Origin: Strigops habroptila
Lineage: Eukaryota > Chordata > Aves > Psittaciformes > Psittacidae
DNA: 64,000 bases
Assembly: GCF_004027225.2 (NCBI RefSeq)
Contig: NC_044302.2
Span: forward strand, 38,104,949 to 38,168,948
Reading direction: 5' to 3'
Shown: positions 58,201 through 64,000 of the stretch, in pieces
Layout of the letters: each line of letters begins with the position of its first letter
Numbering within the stretch: position 1 is the first letter of the stretch
Translations under genes and position numbers: made by a program
Notes under the pieces: model-generated
What the model was told of the DNA's origin: nothing
The model's input: the letters and a program-made list of their open reading frames with translations, nothing else
The model's database searches: none

Positions 58201-61200
58201 GGTATATCACATTCAGAACTTGGCACAGTGTTGTAAATACGGGTCGAAAGATAGATGTTTTATGTCATTATCAGACATGTACACTGCTCTTTCTAAAGGA
58301 TAATGTTGATATAATTGACTTCAAAATACCTTTCAGCAACAGCTGCCAAGTTCCCTTTAATGAGAATGTGGAAGAATTTTATTTTCTGTCACTCTCTTAA
58401 CAAAAGCAGATACAAGTTTGATCAGAGAAAGCATAACTAGCTTTTTAAATCTCTTTTTCTCCCATGCTAGTGCACCTGCTTTGACAGCTACAATACATCC
58501 GAAAATTAAGAAACATCTTAGTCCAAAGAAGTGATTAAGAAAACCCATGTTTAATATGTTAATTCATTATGCATTTTCCCACTTGCCCTGAAACTTTCTT
58601 AGATGTCTAATGCAAATAAATGACCACGTAGAAAAGTATCCCAATCTGCAAAAGTAAACTTTTGGCTCTGGCTATTTTATATCATGTTCTGGAAATGAAA
58701 TGGAGAGATGCCTACCTCGGTTGGAAAAGCTGAGCATGCTCAGAGCCCCGATAGCACTCACTACAGCACAACAACTATATAGTAAAGGGGTGTCCAGTTT
58801 GTTAAAGGATCATTAAGGGATAAAGTGAATGCATGATCCCATTCTCTTTTCAGCAATTTCTTCTGCCCAGGAGACCGCTGTCCATGTAGGACAGACTAGC
58901 ATGGCCAGAGGCACTCACTGCCCCTTTGGCAGATATTGGGCCAGTGACAGGCCAGAATCTCCAAAATCTGTGAAAGCAGGAAGAGAAACAAAAGGGCCTT
59001 TTCTAGCTAACTGGTGAAGACAGACTCTCATGTCACAGGAATTCTACCTCTACCACTGAGATGAAAAGCTATTGTAGCACTGGTCCAGGACTTGGGTTAC
59101 CTGTGCAAAAATACCTGAACTGGAGCAGCTTTACCGGGTCACCTGAAGCAAGTTACTTATCTTTCTGATCAACAGCCCCCCAGGTGTACAATATGCAAAA
59201 TGGCACTTCCATCTTGCCCATGGTAGTGATAATAATAAATATAACAGGGACCATGAAGCAGTGACATGCTTTGATAACAAAGGTAATAATATCATGGGAA
59301 TACATCCTCACAATGTAAACAACATGCAAAGCAGGGAGAACCCTTCTTGCCTAGCTTCATCCACTGTTTTTAATTATACAAGAATGGATTCAATCCTTAT
59401 TACAATGCTTTGGCTTACACATCTGCAAATATTGTCACAAATCTGGACTTCAAGTATTAAAACTGCACTAGCACTCCTGGTAATCAGGAACAAGGCAAAT
59501 ACAATTTGGATCTATGTACACAAATAAAAATCTGCAGACAAATTTGTATCGGCTTTTTATACATATGATCTGAGATCACTATATTGAGGCTATTGCCTTG
59601 TTAGTCTTGACAACATGCTGCTGAAGGAAACACAGCACCTGTAGGGAGGTTCATTCTTTTCCATCAAAAATGTGTACTCAATTAAATGGAACTGCTTGTG
59701 CTTTCATTTTACGTCAAGTCTCCATTTGGCAGGCAGGAACAAAAAAATGGGATCTTCTATGAGGAAAGTCCTTTGTGCAACAAGCTGAAAAAAAAAATAA
59801 TGCAGCTCTCTATTTAGACCCAATCAACACTTCTGGCGTTCACAGGCACTATTCCTAAGGAAATATGATTGAAAATACATAGTTCTGGTTCATAAAATGA
59901 GAGAATTTAATATTAATTGTTGAAGATTTATCAGTCAACCTGACGTCCTATTCTAGAAGGGCTTCAAGGCAGTACAGCGTCTTTCAGTGCAAAATATGTT
60001 CTTTCATTCTGATGAGACCTCAAGCCCTTACATATGAAGTTTATTTCCTACCGTGGCTCCAATTTACTTTTTCCTAGAGTTAGAAAATTTCCAGCTGTGA
60101 TTTTATATATCTGTTGCAAATGTTCAACAATTTACAGGAGAAATTTAAGGTCATGATTTTTTTTCAACTTTAAACATATAAAGATTAAAGAATGAACGTG
60201 AAATATAGAGAAACCACCTTCTGCAGGAATGAAAGAGATGGTTCAGCTTCTTAAGCCCCAGAGGAATTCACAACATCTACATTCAGTGCTACCTCTGTTT
60301 TGTGTGCTTCCTTCTACTAAATAGGTTCCCTAGAGAGATGGCTGAGTAAACTAGAAAGTACAGTGGTAAAACATTATTTTCCTTTCTGGCATGACATGGA
60401 TAATATCCAAGCACTTGTTTCCAATAACAAATTTAACACTTTCTATAAAGGTTGAGTTTTTCTCCTTACGGTTCCTAAAGGCATAGACTCTTAACTTCTT
60501 TAGTTTAAAACAGTTGGTACATCTAACCTCTGCTACAGAGAATGGAGGCATTAGAAAGAAATCCCTTCTGGATGGTGTCTTCATGATGTGATGTGCACAG
60601 AGGCTGAGCTGGATTTGTGGGATCCTGACCCAGTGAATGGGTGTTCACAAGTTTCCAAACTCCTCTGCATTTACATCTAATTACACTGAAAAGCTCCCTT
60701 GGCCAAACTAGCCCCTACCTGACTGTGACTGAGAGAGGAATATGCACAGATGTGTAGACAGTAGTTCTTGGTCTGCTAAATTCTCTGAGCCTGTTAGGGA
60801 TCTCCCCCAGGACAGATAAAAAAGGTTCATTTTGTGCTTTCACTTGCAGTTTGGAGAACTGTCCACAATTGTATTGTTATAGACTGTATTTGGCAATGGG
60901 GCAATTTTAAATCCTACTTCTCTGTAATCCTCTGGAAGATAAGCAGTATCTTCCAAAATCTGAAAGTTATTTGGCCATGACTTTGATTCTTATCACAGCA
61001 CTTCCCACTAAATCAAATGGTTGCAACTTTACAAACCCACAACCTGCATTCCTCGCATCCCCGCATCCCCACATCCCCAGACATGCTGTAGCCATTGCCA
61101 TTGAGTACACTTGCAGGCAAAGTGCTGAATAGTATCCAGTACATGTAGGTAGTAAAATAAAATAATATAAAAAAATAACTTGGGTTATCTTAGGTGCATA

Positions 61201-63615
61201 AAGACTTTTATGCATGTCCTGTAGTTACATGGCAGCATAGCTATTGTAGTCTATTTTAACTATGCATAAACATAAACCTCTGATTAGAACTATGGAAACA
61301 ACCTGTGTGTAGGTTTTGATGCAAACAGACACTGAAGTATTATAATGTGGTGAAAGTGCTAAACATTTTTTTCCAAATCTTGAATTACAAAATATGTTGG
61401 AACAATTCAAATTCATGCATATGAATGACTGTGTGTAGCTTTCCTTATCAACCTCTTTCCTCTCATTTTTATACTTCTAAACCCGCATTTGTTACCTCTG
61501 CACTTTATGCATCTTACTTAAACTAACACACTCTCTGAAATAACTTTACAATACCAGAAGACCTGTAATGCTATTGTTGGGAAAAAAAAAAAATATCTTC
61601 TGTGGTATCAGATGTCACAAATCATTGATCCATTTAAAAGATGCCAACCTGATAGTTTATCTGAGATTTTAGTATCCATGTAGAAATAAAAAGAAATGAA
61701 GAATCAGTTTCTTCATAAGAATGCTAAAATGCATTTTATGCTAAAGACTTTAAAAAATAAACATATAGAAAAGAAACAAATACAGCTGGTTAACTTCTGT
61801 TGCTAATACAGATTTTGAAAGAAAGCAGCAGTTACAGCAGATGTAACCCACTGACTTACAACTATTGAAGACAAGACATTCTTGTAATAATTATTACTGT
61901 GTAATGCTGCATGACTGCAGAGACCATTTGATTCAAAAGGACAGGGAAGTAGTAGATAAATAAAAATAAGTTCAAAGTTGGTGACATTCTTTCTAATGAA
62001 TGAACTGTCTGGACTTCCAATTAGTAAAAATAATTTTTTTCTGCTATGTGGCTAAAAAATTTGCAAGGCATATTCAAAACAAGAAGAAAGAATAAGGAGA
62101 GCAGGATCACCAAATAATTACACAGGCCCTCCTATCTAGGACGTGCACACACGCACTGCAATGCTATCTGTTCAGGGAACCAACTGCATCCATGAGCCTT
62201 TGGGAAGAAAGATGTAGTAACATGTTTGCTCGTATTTGAGGAACGATATGAGGAGTTATTTTTGAATGATTAATTAAAGAGAATCAATCTTCATTTCATT
62301 GCCACTGACATGAAAAGCATCATAGCTGTGCAATAATCGCAGGCAATTATTCATCTACCCCTTTGGCAAGGACAATGTAATTAGTCCTGGTAGTGTTGAG
62401 AGATTTTCTTTATACCCAACAAATTGGCAGTTTTAATCAAGTGTTGCTGAAAATTTATCATAACTCAGGGAAAACAATAGGTGAAGGTACAAGGCCCTAA
62501 GCTGTGTGACTCCTATCTACGACAGTACAAATTTACAATACTAACGACATGATGAATACTACCAATCCCTGAATAAGCTGATTATAATTGTGTATCAGCA
62601 TCACGCACAATAGTGTTTGTTGGTTTAAAATTATGGACACAACCCTTTTCATGTCTTGTTCTTAAGGCTGCTTCAAGCCTTCATACCTGTTGTCATGGCC
62701 ACCTGTTATCATAACTCTCCAGAACACATTTCTAACCAGAATACATCTCTCAGGGAGCTGCTGAGCTGTTAGGAAATGTCACATGGGTCCAAGCCTCAGG
62801 TCTGGTGAAAACAAATACAGCTAAAAGCAGGGTCACTAGGCTTTGTTCTGTGCCTGAGCTCTGAACTTCCACACATTGCAGGAGCCACACAGAAGCAACA
62901 GAGAGCTAGAAGCTCTTGGAGTGTGTGGCAAAATGCAATCAGTCTGTTACAAATGCAGTAAGCTGTTACTTATATTCAGTATCCAGACTTTTGGCAGACA
63001 TTTAAAAGGGACTGATGTCTTAAGCACTCTTGAGCTTCTGTACTATGCCACATTTTGTCAGATTGGCTTGTTTCTGCTGTTTGCATACTTGTACACATAT
63101 TCAACTACTAGGTCAGTCATGCTCCTGCTAGCTATAACAGACTTATGCCAGTATTGAATTTGGTAGCACCTCTTTCACTAGCGTAGGTGGAGGAAGCGCC
63201 TTTCAAATTGCCATTTTACATATGGTGGTTTCAATGTGTAGAGAGTGTCGACATGAGAGAAATCAGACTTACAGAGCTAGCCATTGGAAAAGACAACGCA
63301 TACTAAAAATGATTGTACATCTGAAATAGCACCTGTTTCAAGTACACAGAGATTTATCTGTATCTCACATACTGTTGTATGCTGTAAATGTGCATGCTGG
63401 TTCCATTGTTAAATCTTCAGTTAGTTATCGTGTATTTATTTTTATATTACATTCAGCATAAATATTTCACTGGTAGGATTTAATATGCCAGTAAGACAGG
63501 CAATATGGGCAATCATCTCAGTAAATCTGTAGAATACAAGATTGTTTTTATTGTTAGCTATTACGCTTACAGTGGCTGTTTGAATACTAATTCCTTAACA
63601 GGACAAGCAAAGGAA
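52286..63615. other. Non-coding stretch, no gene seen
   Basis: About 11 kb of AT-rich DNA without a recognised exon or RNA gene. The longest frame (182 codons, 57852-58400) has no domain and includes a repeat-like phrase (CACTGAAGTCAGTGGAGACAC at 58111). A short GCATCCCC-type octamer array lies at 61053-61079. A mixed-composition block at about 62260-62480 looks like conserved non-coding DNA. Confidence 0.5.
61053..61079. repeat. Octamer tandem array (CATCCCCR)3
   Basis: Three consecutive CATCCCC units joined by G or A. Short minisatellite-like array. Confidence 0.8.
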
Positions 63616-63645
63616 AAATCATAGAATCATAGAATCACAGAAATA
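63616..63645 (-). mobile_element. Remnant CR1 3' octamers (minus strand)
   Basis: ATCATAGAATCATAGAATCACAG is the CR1 terminal repeat in antisense, but the adjoining CR1 body is missing to the right. It is either an extremely 5'-truncated insertion or a remnant after deletion. Confidence 0.55.
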
Positions 63646-64000
63646 TATTCCCTACAAACAGCTTGCAATCTAGAAAGACTGTCCTATTCAGCAAGCTAAA
63701 ATCTAGACAGGTAATACTTAGCCAACAGTTTTCTGCCCATGTTGGAAGTTAACATTTTTTTTAGTCTGGAAAACTTAAGAAGGAGCTATGGTCCTTTCAC
63801 CACAGAGCAGATTTGGAGAGCTGTTAGTTCAGGTTACATAAAATGCATATTATTCAGGCCTAGAATAAGGGGAGGAAAAACACACCTTTCCCCATATCCA
63901 TGGTCTGTTTAGTCACTTCTTTGCGGACTAGAGAGGAGAAAAAAGGTCCTTTCAAACTTCTTTTTCCTTTTGCTTTTTTTAACAGCTCCAAACACAGCTA
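63646..64000. other. Non-coding stretch to window end
   Basis: No gene or repeat was recognised. Confidence 0.5.

Noticed and set aside
57852..58400. 182-codon plus-strand frame, the longest outside the provirus apart from its shadows
   Set aside because: No domain, no repeat periodicity and ordinary AT-rich codon use. It includes a phrase seen in other non-coding repeats of the window.
1..64000. CRISPR arrays, bacterial operons, ribosome-binding sites or replication origins
   Set aside because: The window is vertebrate nuclear DNA. No regularly spaced direct repeats other than the gag minisatellite and short microsatellites were seen.

Overview
The window reads as AT-rich vertebrate nuclear DNA, most likely from a bird. 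The evidence is a set of 5'-truncated CR1 LINE copies whose 3' ends carry the tandem ATTCTATG-type octamer, together with one nearly complete LTR retrotransposon of the avian ERVL-like (class III) type. I found no host protein-coding exon, tRNA, rRNA or CRISPR array that I can support. Outside the retrotransposon the open reading frames are short, have no recognisable domain and often occur on both strands, so the host DNA is best called intergenic or deep intronic.

Layout. 1-9684: unique-looking non-coding DNA with poly-A and A/C or G/T-rich simple sequence, plus a 248-bp segment present twice (6267-6514 and 7362-7609). 9685-10702: a CR1 copy whose 5' half is inverted relative to its 3' half. 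10703-22403: non-coding DNA with two hairpin or palindromic elements (16152-16189 and about 16941-17032), a local duplication near 17.6-17.76 kb, an AT-rich block, a T/G-only block and a pyrimidine-skewed block. 22404-29884: the endogenous retrovirus with its target-site duplication. 29885-64000: non-coding DNA with CR1 fragments on + (32.2 and 34.3 kb) and on - (41.1, 41.5, 48.2, 51.6 and 63.6 kb), a 90-bp polypyrimidine tract and a perfect 19-bp hairpin at 47.2 kb.

The retrovirus is 7471 bp long (22409-29879). It has two 564-bp LTRs (TGTC...GACA) that differ at about 15 positions by hand count, a perfect 5-bp target-site duplication (ATACC), a primer-binding site matching tRNA-Lys(1,2), an intact 874-codon gag, and a pol (protease, reverse transcriptase, RNase H, integrase) in the same frame as gag. 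Pol is broken by two in-frame stops and carries substitutions at two of the three catalytic aspartate positions of the polymerase. There is no env. Two features deserve attention. Gag has a hydrophobic N-terminus followed by a Thr/Ala/Pro mucin-like array of about 27-residue repeats. The gag UAG is followed at once by a hairpin whose whole loop can pair with a site about 50 nt downstream, as in a read-through pseudoknot.

All repeat identifications come from recognising the sequence by eye. No database search was run.
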